Assembly: GCA_005885555.1 (NCBI GenBank)
Contig: VAWN01000097.1
Span: 1-41,965 of the forward strand
Reading direction: 5' to 3'
Length of the DNA: 41,965 nucleotides
Source of the DNA: Actinomycetota bacterium
GTDB lineage: Bacteria > Actinomycetota > Actinomycetes > Mycobacteriales > Micromonosporaceae
Below the pieces are notes generated by a model. It searched no databases. It was not told where the DNA came from and saw only the letters and a program-made list of their open reading frames with translations. The position numbers were made by a program, and so were the translations under genes. Below are positions 7,573 through 15,912 of the stretch, in pieces. Within the stretch, counting starts at the first letter, position 1. Each line of letters begins with the position of its first letter.

Positions 7573-9184
7573 CTACTTGACGGGTACCGTCGTCGTCACC
7601 GTGGCCTCGTCGAAGTCAGAGACCCGCAACGTGAAACTGAACTGCCAGCCCCCCGGGTTCGGCAGCGTCACCGTGCCGGTGGCGTGCGACTCGGTGAGCG
7701 CGAGCAGGGACACGTCGATCGGCTCGATGCCCTGTGCCGGCAGCGCCGCGCTCGCCTTCCACTCCTTGACCGTCAACGCCGCGCCCTGCGGGGTGAAGGC
7801 GTACAGGTGCACCTCGTTGTTGCCGACCCGGGTGGGTTCGATGTCGAGCTGGAGCTGGTACAGCTTCGAGGTCAGCGTGGTGGAGTAGATGCCCTGGTCG
7901 GCGGGATTGGCCGGGACCGCGGCGGCGGTGCGTGCCGGCGTGGTCTGCACCAGTGCCGAGGAGAACGCGAGAACCACCACGGCGCCGACGACCTCCAGGA
8001 GCACCGTGCGGCGCAGTCGCGGTACCCCCGCAGCACGGCGACGCACCGCCTGGCGCGACACCGCGGCGACGGCGAGAACCGCGGCGAGCAGGCCGACCTT
8101 CCACAGCAGCAGCTGGCCGTAGGTGGTGTGCAGCAGCGCGCCCAGGGTGGCCACCTGGATCAGTGCCTGCGCGGTGCCGGCCAGCACCAGTACGGTGACC
8201 GCGAGCGCCGCCCAGTTGGACCACACCGGCAGGATCGCGTCGAGTTCCTTGTCGTTGGCCCGGCGCAACAGGAACAGCGTCAGCATGACCAGGCCGCCCA
8301 GCCACACCGCCATGCTGGCCAGGTGCGCCGCGTCGGAGATGATGGTCAGCAGCGGCGCGTTGGAGGTGGCCGGGTGCCCGGCGACCGGCCAGGTGCCGAC
8401 GGCGATCACGGCGACGACCGCGAGCCCGGCCTGCAGCGGCCTGCCGCCCCTGCCGGCGAGGTATGCGGGCAGCAGCAGCGCGATGACCACCACCACGGCC
8501 AGGCGGACCAGCTGGGCCTTACCGTACGTGCTGTCGAACACCGCCGACAGGTCGGCGCCCGAGGCGGAGAACAGGCTGCCGCCGTTGTCGTAGGGCGCCT
8601 GGAGGTACAGCTCCAGCAGGGCGGACAGGCCGATCAGGCCGAGGCCGAGGTAGGCCAGCCGGGTGGGGCCGCGCGCGGACAGGCGTCTGGGCCACAGCGC
8701 CGTGAGTACCAGGACCGGGCCGACGACCAGGATCAGGCCGGCGAAGCCGAGGTAGTTGCCGGCGGAGACCGACGTGGCGACGATGCGGTCGGTGCGGCCG
8801 GAGGTGGTGTCGCCGGGGTTCGGGGTCGCCGAGGGTGCGCCGACCGAGTAGGTGAACGCGGCGCCGACCGGGTGGCTGTCCGCCGAGATGACGCGGTACC
8901 CGACGAGAAAGGTACCCCGCGGCACGTCGGTCCGGACCGGGATGTGCAGGTCGTCGCTTGTCGATGCGCTTGCCGTCCGGCCCGGTGACCCGGACCTTGT
9001 CCCGTACCGGGGACACGTGCTCGGAGAAGGTGATCACGATCTCGAACGGCGGGTCCTGGGTGACGGTGCCCTGGACCGGGGAGGTGCGCACGAGGGCGGC
9101 GTGCGCGCCGGCCGACCCGGCCGGCAGGGCGAGGACGCCGAGCAGGCCGAGGGCGAGGGCGCCGAGGACCCGGGACAGCCTCAT
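7573..9184 (-). pseudogene. CopC-CopD fusion copper resistance/uptake protein, interrupted by an apparent frameshift
   Basis: Codons from ATG 9184 give a signal peptide ending in GSAGA, the mature His of CopC (HAALVRTSPVQG) and the CopC strand IVITFSEHV, up to KRIDK. The rest of CopC (DDLHIPVRTDVPRGTFLVGY, then the Cu ligand region SADSHPVG) continues in another frame. It leads into CopD with about eight helices (GNYLGFAGL, AAHLASMAVWLGGL, LLLWKVGLL) and a C-terminal beta domain of about 115 residues. The switch is near 8951-8959. The total of 1612 nt is one base over a multiple of three. Read literally, the N-terminal frame ends at 8519 and the rest could only start internally (GTG 8925). 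The cause is either a sequencing error or a real lesion. ATG 9184 overlaps the anti-sigma stop (ATGA). Confidence 0.85.
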
Positions 9185-9837
9185 CGGGGGGTACCCGCGA
9201 CGCGTGCCCGGGGTACCCCTGGCGATCCGCCGGCACCGGCGCGGCTCAGCACCCACAGCAGCCCCGCCTGCACGACGGCGACCAGGTGCCCGATCTCGTG
9301 CGCCGGCCCGGCGACGCCGCGCACGATGTCCACGACCGAGGTGAGGCCGAGCAGGATCGCGAGGACGATCGCGACGGGTACCAGTGCCCGCGCGCGACCC
9401 GGCCGGTACGCCACGAACAGGAAGCCGATCGCCACCGCCACGTCGAAGGAGGCCATCTCCCGGCTGGTGTGCGGGCCGAGCTCGCTGGCGAGGAAGGTGC
9501 CGACCAGGATGGGTACCGCCAACACCAGCTGGACCGTCGCGGCGGCCGCCACGGCGACGCGCAGGATGCGCTGCCGGCCCTGCGCCTCCGCGGCGGCCCG
9601 CTGCCGGGCCCGCGCCGCGGCGACCACCGGATCGGCGGCGACCGCGGCCATGATCGGCCCGGTCAGGTCCGGTGCCGGCGGCAGCGTCAGCCGGTGCGCC
9701 GCCAGCCCCTGTGCCGCGGCCAGCCAGGCGGCGCAGTCCGCGCACCCGGTTAGATGCTCGTCGATCTGCTCCGGGGCCAGGCCGGGGTCCTCCCCGTCCA
9801 GCCGCGCCGACATCGCCACCCGCACGTCTTCGCACAT
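9181..9837 (-). CDS. Membrane-anchored zinc-finger anti-sigma factor
   Basis: 218 residues. The N-terminal ZAS domain carries the His-x3-Cys-x2-Cys motif (H28, C32, C35 in [13 protein letters not shown]), the usual zinc and redox-responsive site that holds an ECF sigma factor. About four C-terminal helices follow (from about residue 90). It is divergent from the ECF sigma gene, and its stop overlaps the CopC start by 4 nt, so the anti-sigma, CopC-CopD and YcnI genes form one transcription unit. The ATG fits the family ([15 protein letters not shown]). GTG 9840 just upstream would be the first base of a leaderless message from the ECF promoter at 9848-9876. What signal it senses is not visible; copper or thiol stress is suggested by the neighbours. 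Confidence 0.9.
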   Translation of the reverse strand: MCEDVRVAMSARLDGEDPGLAPEQIDEHLTGCADCAAWLAAAQGLAAHRLTLPPAPDLTGPIMAAVAADPVVAAARARQRAAAEAQGRQRILRVAVAAAATVQLVLAVPILVGTFLASELGPHTSREMASFDVAVAIGFLFVAYRPGRARALVPVAIVLAILLGLTSVVDIVRGVAGPAHEIGHLVAVVQAGLLWVLSRAGAGGSPGVPRARVAGTPR

Positions 9838-9847
9838 CACGAACGGG

Positions 9848-9876
9848 TAGTCGTCGGTCCGGCCCGGAAAGTTCCC
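9848..9876 (-). promoter_or_regulatory. ECF-type promoter of the anti-sigma / copCD / ycnI operon
   Basis: On the minus strand GGGAAC (9876-9871), a 17-bp spacer and CGACTA (9853-9848) end 7 nt before GTG 9840. The same -35, spacer length and -10 occur in front of the MauE-like gene on the other arm (10379-10407). The GGGAAC-type -35 is typical of ECF sigma factors. Confidence 0.7.
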
Positions 9877-9893
9877 GGGTAACCTGGGCGACT

Positions 9894-10394
9894 GTGGATT
9901 GCGTCCCCGATCCGGTCGCCGACGCGACCGGCTTCGTCCGGGCGACCCAGGGCGAGGTGTGGCGGTTCGCGGCGGCTCTGGTCGACCCGGGTGCCGCCGA
10001 CGACCTGACCCAGGAGACCTACCTGCGCGCGTTCCGCGGGCTGGCCGACTTCGCGGGGCGCAGTTCGGCACGCACCTGGCTGCTGGCCATCGCCCGGCAC
10101 GTCTGCGCGGACCACATCCGCACCGCCGCGCGCCGGCGCCGGCTGGACGGGCGGTTGCCGCCGCCCGAGCCGGTACCCGACCCCGCCGGCCTGGTCGGCG
10201 CCACCGACCTGCTGCGCCGGCTGCCCGAGGAGCGGCGCGAGGCCTTCGTGCTGACCCAGTTGCTGGGCCTGTCCTACGAGGAGGCGGCGGCGCTGTGCGG
10301 GGTGGCGCTGGGCACGATCCGGTCCCGGGTCGCGCGTGCGCGGTCGCAGCTGATCGCGGCCGCCACCGCCGAGCCTGCGGGAACTTCCCGGTGA
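9894..10394 (+). CDS. ECF-family RNA polymerase sigma factor
   Basis: 166 residues. The sigma-2 region spans about residues 15-85 ([29 protein letters not shown], then [18 protein letters not shown]) and sigma-4 about 105-160 ([42 protein letters not shown]). This is the minimal two-domain ECF layout. The start is GTG 9894, since longer frames upstream run into the divergent anti-sigma gene; TAACCT (9880-9885) lies 8 nt before it. The partner gene is divergent rather than the more usual tandem order. Its regulon is inferred below from two identical promoters flanking the pair. Confidence 0.92.
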   Translation: MDCVPDPVADATGFVRATQGEVWRFAAALVDPGAADDLTQETYLRAFRGLADFAGRSSARTWLLAIARHVCADHIRTAARRRRLDGRLPPPEPVPDPAGLVGATDLLRRLPEERREAFVLTQLLGLSYEEAAALCGVALGTIRSRVARARSQLIAAATAEPAGTSR

Positions 10395-10407
10395 CGGGAA
10401 GCGACTA
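10379..10407 (+). promoter_or_regulatory. ECF-type promoter of the MauE/DsbA-like operon
   Basis: GGGAAC (10379-10384), a 17-bp spacer and CGACTA (10402-10407) lie across the 3' end of the sigma gene. They match the promoter of the divergent arm in both hexamers and spacer length. The -10 ends 6 nt before GTG 10414, so that codon, rather than GTG 10408, is the predicted leaderless start. Confidence 0.7.
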
Positions 10408-10413
10408 GTGCAG

Positions 10414-10875
10414 GTGGTACGCCTGTGGGGCGCGACGGCCGCCCGGCTGGGGCTGGCCGTCGTGTTCGCGGTCGCCGGCTGGTCGAAGGTGACCGACCTG
10501 GCCGGCTCGGGCCGGGCGGTCAACGCCTACCAGCTGCTGCCCTTCAGCCTGGCCAAGGTCGTCGGTGCCGGGCTGCCGTTCGTCGAGCTGATGCTCGCGG
10601 CGCTGCTGCTGCTGGGGCTCGCGACCCGGTTCGCGGCGGCGGTCGCGGGCGCGCTGCTCGTCGTGTACATCGCCGCGATCGCCTCGGTGTGGGCGCGCGG
10701 GCTGTCGATCGACTGCGGCTGCTTCGGCGTCGGCGGCAACCTGGCGCCCGGCCAGCATCCGAACTACTTCTGGGACATCGCGCGGGATGTGGGTCTGCTG
10801 GCGGTCGCAGTATTCTTGCTCCTTACCCCCCGGACTGTCCTGAGCGTCGACAACTACGTGTTGGGGGAAGCATGA
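10414..10875 (+). CDS. MauE/DoxX-family membrane redox protein
   Basis: About 153 residues with four helices and the family signature GWSKVTDL near the N terminus and IDCGCFG (Cys-x-Cys, about residues 101-103) before the last helix. MauE-like proteins are thought to work with thioredoxin-fold partners, in the manner of DsbB, to pass disulfides or electrons across the membrane. The following DsbA-like gene overlaps it by 4 nt (ATGA), supporting a redox pair. An in-frame GTG at 10408 is also possible, but it abuts the predicted -10 box. Transcribed from the ECF promoter and perhaps by read-through from sigma (stop 10394). Confidence 0.85.
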   Translation: MVRLWGATAARLGLAVVFAVAGWSKVTDLAGSGRAVNAYQLLPFSLAKVVGAGLPFVELMLAALLLLGLATRFAAAVAGALLVVYIAAIASVWARGLSIDCGCFGVGGNLAPGQHPNYFWDIARDVGLLAVAVFLLLTPRTVLSVDNYVLGEA

Positions 10876-11579
10876 GCTCCCGGGTGAAGGTCAAGCAGGC
10901 CAACCGGATGGTGCGCGAGCAGCTGGCGCGGGAACGGCGGCGGCGCCGCACCATCATCGTCTCCATCGTCGCGGCCGCCGCCCTGGTCGTCGCCGGGCTG
11001 GTCGGCTGGGCCATCTACGCCAACCAGGCGCCGCCGGCCAGCTTCGCCACCCCGGCGCACGCGAGCAAGGACGGCACCGGGATCGTGGTCTCCACCGGTA
11101 CCGCGACGGTCGACTTCTACCAGGACTTCCTCTGCCCGATCTGCAAGCAGTTCGAGAGCCAGGCATCGTCCACATTGGACAGCATGGTGGCGCAGAAGAA
11201 GATCGCGCTGGTCTACCACCCGATCGCGATCCTCGACGACCGGACCAACCCGTCGGGGTACTCGACGCGGGCGGCTGCGGCGGCGGCCTGCGCGGCCGAC
11301 GGCAACAAGTTCCCGGAGTACTTCAGGGCCCTGTACGACAAGCAACCGGCCGAGGGCAGCGCCGGGCTCAGCAACGACCAGCTCGTGCAGATCGGGGTCG
11401 GCGTCGGGTTGACCGACAACACGTTCGCGCAGTGCGTCACGAGCCAGAAATACGCGAACTGGGTGGCGCACAACACCGATACCGCGGCCGGCAAGAACAT
11501 CCAGGGCACGCCGACGGTACTGGTCAACGGCAAGCAGATCCAGAACACCGTCAACGCGCTGCAGCAGGCGGTCGGCTGA
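10872..11579 (+). CDS. DsbA-family membrane-anchored thiol oxidoreductase
   Basis: 235 residues. A very basic N terminus (RERRRRR) and one helix (about 27-49) anchor a thioredoxin-fold domain outside the membrane. The active site is C88-P-I-C91 in DFYQDFLCPICKQF, and the cis-Pro loop is GTPTVLVNG near the C terminus, as in actinobacterial DsbA/MauD-like proteins. ATG 10872 overlaps the MauE stop and has GGGGGAAG upstream. Likely role: oxidation or reduction of envelope proteins, possibly of copper-site cysteines, using the MauE-like protein as partner. Confidence 0.9.
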   Translation: MSSRVKVKQANRMVREQLARERRRRRTIIVSIVAAAALVVAGLVGWAIYANQAPPASFATPAHASKDGTGIVVSTGTATVDFYQDFLCPICKQFESQASSTLDSMVAQKKIALVYHPIAILDDRTNPSGYSTRAAAAAACAADGNKFPEYFRALYDKQPAEGSAGLSNDQLVQIGVGVGLTDNTFAQCVTSQKYANWVAHNTDTAAGKNIQGTPTVLVNGKQIQNTVNALQQAVG

Positions 11580-11581
11580 CG

Positions 11582-12673
11582 GTGCTTGCCGTGCGCGCGT
11601 TGCTGGCCGGGCTCGCCGGGCTGGTCGGTGCGCTCGTCGTCGCCAGCCCGGCCAGCGCGCACAACGCCGACGTGCCACCGGCCAGCGACTACCGCTGCGA
11701 GGTCACCGGGATCAGCGCGCCGCTGCCCGGGCTCACCGTCCGCACGGTCAGCGCCGGTACCCAGCTGGAACTGGTCAACCACACCGGCCGCACGATCGAG
11801 GTGCTCGGGTACTCCGGCGAGCCGTACCTGCGGGTACAGCCCGACGGGGTATACCAGAACGCCAACTCCCCGGCGACGTATGTGAACCAGTCGGCGACCG
11901 GCGGTCCCACGCCGCCCGCGTCGGCGAGGGCGTACGCGCCGCCGGCGTGGCAGAAGCTGTCGGGTACCCCGGCGGTGGTGTGGCACGACCATCGCGCGCA
12001 CTGGATGCTGGCGACGAAGCCGCCCGCGGTGGCGGCCGATCCCGGTGCACCGCACCGGATCAGCGAGTGGTCGATCCCGCTGCGCGACGGGGTACGGCAG
12101 TTCGCGGTGACCGGCACGCTGGACTGGGTACCGCCGCCGTCGCCGGCCGTGTGGTGGGCCGGCGTCCTGCTGCTGGCCGGTGCGGTGGCCGGCCTCGGGC
12201 TGCTGCGGCCGGTACCGGCGCTGCGCGGTGCGGCGGCCGTCGCGGTCGCCGCCGGGCTGGCCGCGCTCTCCTATGCGGTGGCGGCGGTCGTCGACTCCGG
12301 TCCGCTCACGCTTTCCGGCGCGTTGCGGGTGCTCGTGGGTACCCAGCCGTGGCCGCTGCTGTGCGGCATCGCGGCGCTGGCGGCGGGGTGGTACGCGGCG
12401 CGCGCAAAGCCGGCCGCCGATCTCGCGCTCGGGCTCACCGGCGCATGCCTTGCGCTGTATGCCGGTGCGGCCAACGCAGCGGTGTTCGTGCATGCGGTAC
12501 CGCCGGTGGCGCTGCCCGGTACCGTGGCCCGGCTGCTGGTTCTGGTCAGCCTCAGTGCCGGCGCGGGACTGGCGGCCGTGGCGGTGCTGCGGATGCGCGC
12601 GGCGGCACGGCCGGCGACGGCGGTACCGAAACAGCGTCAGAACTCGATGCGCGTCGGTACCCTGCCGAGCTGA
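11582..12673 (+). CDS. Secreted-domain plus multi-helix membrane protein, probably part of the copper/redox regulon
   Basis: 363 residues. A signal peptide ends in ASPASA, leaving mature His (HNADVPPASDYRC). An extracytoplasmic domain of about 150 residues follows (GLTVRTVSAGTQLELVNHTG, VLGYSGEPYLRV, VYQNANSPATYVNQ, VVWHDHRAHWML), then about five helices. I do not know a named family. The mature N-terminal His, the internal HDHRAHWM stretch and the link to the ECF promoter suggest a metal-binding role, which is inference. GTG 11582 starts 2 nt after the DsbA stop. It is convergent with the lipoprotein gene, with a 12-nt gap. Confidence 0.65.
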   Translation: MLAVRALLAGLAGLVGALVVASPASAHNADVPPASDYRCEVTGISAPLPGLTVRTVSAGTQLELVNHTGRTIEVLGYSGEPYLRVQPDGVYQNANSPATYVNQSATGGPTPPASARAYAPPAWQKLSGTPAVVWHDHRAHWMLATKPPAVAADPGAPHRISEWSIPLRDGVRQFAVTGTLDWVPPPSPAVWWAGVLLLAGAVAGLGLLRPVPALRGAAAVAVAAGLAALSYAVAAVVDSGPLTLSGALRVLVGTQPWPLLCGIAALAAGWYAARAKPAADLALGLTGACLALYAGAANAAVFVHAVPPVALPGTVARLLVLVSLSAGAGLAAVAVLRMRAAARPATAVPKQRQNSMRVGTLPS

Positions 12674-12685
12674 CGCAGCAGCCCG

Positions 12686-13387
12686 CTAACCGGTCGGGCC
12701 CGGCGGCAGTTGGCATGCGCCGTGGGTGTCCGGGTCGAGGCACTCCCACTGGCCGAGTTCGGCGAACGTCTCCGGCAGCCCGTCGCGGGTGACGAGGACG
12801 CCGCCGACGAGGAGCCGGTACGAGTCGCCACTGTCCAATGTGGACACATCGGTGTCGGCCTGCCCGGGTACCCGGATCACCTGCCGCTCCGGCCCGTCCG
12901 CTTCGATGACGACGGCGTCCGACATCGGGGCGGGGGTCAGGTTCAGGTCGTCGGTCAGGTCGGCGGGCAGCGGTACGACCCGCAGGCTCTTGAGGGTGGA
13001 CCGGGCAGCGAGCACGAGCATGCCGTGCTGCGCGCGGGCGTCGCGGATGTGACCGGTCTCCGCGTCGAACATCAGCGGCGTGGCCTCGGGTACGTCGATG
13101 GCGCCGGAGCCGAAGAACCGGTCGCTGTTGTCCTGGATCGCCAGGTAGTACAGGGCACGCGAACGCAGGTACGCCTGGGCGATCCGCTGCGCCTGCGCGT
13201 CGGGCAGCTTCGGGTCGAGGTTCTGCACCTTGACCGTCTCGACCGGCAGCGGGTCGGCCGGGCACGGGGTCAGCCCGTACTTCTGCTGCAACAGCTGGCA
13301 GCGCGGCGAGGGTGCGGTACCCCCGCCGCGCGTGCAGCCGGACAGCGCGAGCAGGACCGCGAGCGCCGCCGCCCAGGTGGCTCTCAC
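12686..13387 (-). CDS. Lipoprotein of unknown function
   Basis: 233 residues starting at GTG 13387, whose GTGA overlaps the stop of the upstream beta-propeller gene. The N terminus is a lipoprotein signal (WAAALAVLLALSGC, lipobox LSGC). The rest is soluble with a C-terminal pair of Cys (WECLDPDTHGAC). No family is recognised. Overlap with the beta-propeller gene suggests that both proteins act on the same face of the envelope. ATG 13399 in frame is an alternative start but would lengthen the overlap and put extra residues before the signal. Confidence 0.7.
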   Translation of the reverse strand: MRATWAAALAVLLALSGCTRGGGTAPSPRCQLLQQKYGLTPCPADPLPVETVKVQNLDPKLPDAQAQRIAQAYLRSRALYYLAIQDNSDRFFGSGAIDVPEATPLMFDAETGHIRDARAQHGMLVLAARSTLKSLRVVPLPADLTDDLNLTPAPMSDAVVIEADGPERQVIRVPGQADTDVSTLDSGDSYRLLVGGVLVTRDGLPETFAELGQWECLDPDTHGACQLPPGPTG

Positions 13388-14898
13388 CCCAGCGACCATG
13401 CGATCAGGTCGCCGCTGGTACCCGAGCCGAAGCCGCCCGAGTTCCCGTCGATCATGTAGAGCACGCCGTTGGCCATGATGGGACTGGACCAGTGGTGCAG
13501 CCCGATGTTGGCCGTCCACACCACCTTGCCGGTGGTCGGGTTGATCGCCTGTACCTGGTGCAGCTTCAGGCTCGTGGTGTGCTCGCCGGCGCCGTTGGCC
13601 GCGTACAGCACGCCGCCCGCGACGAACGCCGAGGACGTCCACCCGTTGAGCACCGACCACTTCAGGCTCAGCGACGGGTTGCCGGCCGCGTCGACGGTCA
13701 CCTGGAACCCGGCCACGCCGCCGTGCCCGGTGACGAACACCCACACCGCCTTTGTCGCCGGGTCGGTCCACACCGCGCCCTGCGAACGCATGTTGCCCAT
13801 CGCGCCGAACGAGAACAGTTGCAGTTCCCCGCCGGTGTTGCCGGCCGCGCCCTTACCGGACAGGTTCGCCAGGTTCAGCAGCCGGATCTTGCTGTCCTTG
13901 CCCGGCTGTACCCCGAGGTTCGGGAACTTCTTCGACAGCGTGGTCGGCAGGATGAGCAGTCCGCCGCTGCCGATGTCCTGGTCGGACTTGACGGAGGCGG
14001 CCCAGTTGGTCGGCGTGTAGCTGTCCGCCGGGTACCCGCCGCCGTTGCGCATGGTCGTGTGCCCGTCGGCGGGCAGCGCCACCCAGCTCTGCCGCCAGAC
14101 GTGGCCGGGGACGAAGGTGCTGCCGTTGTTGGTACCGCCCATCTGGAAGAACTCGTCGAGCGCGGCGTCGTACGCCGGCCCGCGCGCCCACGGGTTCGCG
14201 CCGCGCACCGAGCAGCTCGGCGTCTCCGTGTCCGGGTGCTCCGAGCAGGTCAGGTTGAACACGTGCGTCGAGGCGTTGGCGAGGTCGATGGTGGTGACCC
14301 GGCCGTGCCCCTGGTTGGACGCGTACAGGTAGGTGTGGCCGTTGCGGGCGGTCGCGATGGTCAGCGCCGAGCTGCTCTTGCCCGGGCCGGCGGTGACCGG
14401 CCAGCCGCCGGTCTTCACCTCGGTACCGTCACCGACGTTCACCTTGTGCACCTTGCCGTCGTTGGCGTTGATGTAGATGAACTTGCGGGACGGTTCGATC
14501 GCGGGGCTGGAGTTGGAGATGCCGCCCGGACCGAAGCTGTGCGACCAGATCGTCGCGCCGGTACGGGCGTCGCTGGCGATGAGATGGCCGTGCTCGCCCT
14601 GCAGGTACACGACGTCCTTGACGCCCTTGGGTGTGGTGACGTCGCTGAGGAACACGGCCGACCCGTCCGGCGCGTCCGGCAGCGACACCTTGAACAGTTG
14701 CTTGAGGCCGCTGACGTTGCCGAGGTTGACGGTCGCCTCGGCGGTGTCGTTGGCGGACTTGCCCGCGTCGAACGCGAACTGCGGCCAGTCGTACTTGGCC
14801 GCCGGCCGCGGCGCGGCCTGCGCGCCCTGCGGGGCGAGGGCCGCGACCAGGATGCCCGCGGACAGGATCACAAAGGGGTACCGCTTGGCTCGGAACAC
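13384..14898 (-). CDS. Secreted PQQ-like beta-propeller protein
   Basis: 504 residues with a signal peptide (FVILSAGILVAALAPQGAQA) and repeated propeller blades of the PQQ/WD type, recognisable from ASDARTGATIWSHSFG, AINPTTGKVVWTANIG, FIYINANDGKVHKV and WSSPIMANGVLYMIDG. It resembles the beta-propeller domain of quinoproteins and of outer-membrane scaffold proteins. I see no sure PQQ-binding residues, so enzymatic activity is uncertain. GTG 14898 is chosen over ATG 14940 because GGAGG lies 6 nt upstream and the signal peptide then has normal length. It overlaps the lipoprotein gene by 4 nt. Confidence 0.75.
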   Translation of the reverse strand: MFRAKRYPFVILSAGILVAALAPQGAQAAPRPAAKYDWPQFAFDAGKSANDTAEATVNLGNVSGLKQLFKVSLPDAPDGSAVFLSDVTTPKGVKDVVYLQGEHGHLIASDARTGATIWSHSFGPGGISNSSPAIEPSRKFIYINANDGKVHKVNVGDGTEVKTGGWPVTAGPGKSSSALTIATARNGHTYLYASNQGHGRVTTIDLANASTHVFNLTCSEHPDTETPSCSVRGANPWARGPAYDAALDEFFQMGGTNNGSTFVPGHVWRQSWVALPADGHTTMRNGGGYPADSYTPTNWAASVKSDQDIGSGGLLILPTTLSKKFPNLGVQPGKDSKIRLLNLANLSGKGAAGNTGGELQLFSFGAMGNMRSQGAVWTDPATKAVWVFVTGHGGVAGFQVTVDAAGNPSLSLKWSVLNGWTSSAFVAGGVLYAANGAGEHTTSLKLHQVQAINPTTGKVVWTANIGLHHWSSPIMANGVLYMIDGNSGGFGSGTSGDLIAWSLG

Positions 14899-14952
14899 CG
14901 CACTCCTCCGACGGCTCGTAGAGTGATGTGGCCGAGGCATGGGCGGATGCCG

Positions 14953-15858
14953 TCAGCTGTCCGCCTCACGATTGCAAACGTATGCAGGCTCGTCAATGGC
15001 CTGCTTCCGGGTTGCGGAAGCGGGCGCCCGCGCGAGCAGCACGATGCCCAGCAGCGCCAGGGCAAGACCCGCGAGGACCGCGGCCAGGTGGCCGGTGCCC
15101 GGCCCGAACGACTCGCCGAACACGGTGATGCCCAGGACGATGCAGGCCAGCAGGGTCATCGCGTTGGTGGCCGCCATCGCCGGGGCCAGCGCCCCGGTGC
15201 GCAGCGCCGACTGGTTCAGCACGAGACCCACCGTCGCGGCGGCTGCCATCAGGTACACCTCCCAGCCGCCCACAACCGCGGCCAGGCCGCCACCGAGTAC
15301 GTCGGTGAACACCTTGGTCACCGCCGTCGCCAGCCCGTAACCCAGGCCCGCCCCCGCGCCGTAGGCCAGCGCCCGGACCGCCCCGGCGCGGCGCGCACCG
15401 ATGCGCGCCAGCAGCAACGCCAGACCCAGGCTGACGCAGCTGGCGATCCACCAGTCCCGCGCGCCGGGCGTGCGCGTCCCGCTCTGCGGCGATCCGACCG
15501 ACAGGACCAGGACGATCCCCGCCACCAGCGCCGACGCGCCCAGCCATACCGACCTGGTGATCCGCTGGGCGGTGAGCCAGACCCCGAACGGCAGCGAGAT
15601 GACCAGGCTCAGCGTGACCAGGGACTGCACCAGCACCAGCGAACCGAGGTGCAGCGCGACGGCCTGGCAGACCCAACCGACCGCCATCACCACGCCGCCG
15701 AGCAGCCAGACGGGCCGCCGGAACAGCTGCACCAGGAACCGCAGGCCGGTGACCGCCTCCTCGGCCTGCAACGCCACCTTCTGCTGCAGAACCGTACCGA
15801 GGGCATAGCCGGTAGCGGCCAACAGCCCGAACAGCACCACCACGGGAACAGCACACAC
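14953..15858 (-). CDS. DMT-superfamily (EamA-like) transporter
   Basis: 301 residues with nine to ten helices and an internal two-fold pattern (FGLLAATGYALGTVLQQKVAL; VLNQSALRTGALAPAMAATN; VFGESFGPG), typical of DMT permeases of the actinobacterial type with AATNAMTLLACIVLGITVFGE near the end. The substrate is unknown. GTG 15858 is the most plausible start, although GAGGAG lies 13 nt upstream, so the true start may differ slightly. It diverges from bcp and ends 54 nt before the beta-propeller gene on the same strand. Confidence 0.75.
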   Translation of the reverse strand: MCAVPVVVLFGLLAATGYALGTVLQQKVALQAEEAVTGLRFLVQLFRRPVWLLGGVVMAVGWVCQAVALHLGSLVLVQSLVTLSLVISLPFGVWLTAQRITRSVWLGASALVAGIVLVLSVGSPQSGTRTPGARDWWIASCVSLGLALLLARIGARRAGAVRALAYGAGAGLGYGLATAVTKVFTDVLGGGLAAVVGGWEVYLMAAAATVGLVLNQSALRTGALAPAMAATNAMTLLACIVLGITVFGESFGPGTGHLAAVLAGLALALLGIVLLARAPASATRKQAIDEPAYVCNREADS

Positions 15859-15900
15859 CAGCCGCGACCGGCTCTCCTCATCCCGGTGGGATAGGTCGGA

Positions 15901-15906
15901 TAAGGT
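15901..15906 (+). promoter_or_regulatory. -10 box of bcp
   Basis: TAAGGT ends 6 nt before ATG 15913, predicting a leaderless message. A near-direct repeat (GGATAGGTC and GGATAAGGT, about 15890-15906) precedes it and could be an operator. Confidence 0.45.
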
Positions 15907-15912
15907 GTCGCC

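Noticed and set aside
9866-9894. Third ECF promoter (GGAAAG-N17-CGACTG) for autoregulation of the sigma gene
   Set aside because: The -35 differs at two positions and the -10 overlaps the sigma start codon, so the transcript would begin inside the gene. The resemblance arises because the region is partly palindromic with the real minus-strand promoter.
10408-10413. GTG 10408 as start of the MauE-like gene
   Set aside because: It touches the end of the predicted -10 box and would lie upstream of the transcript start. It is kept only as a possibility for read-through mRNA from the sigma gene.
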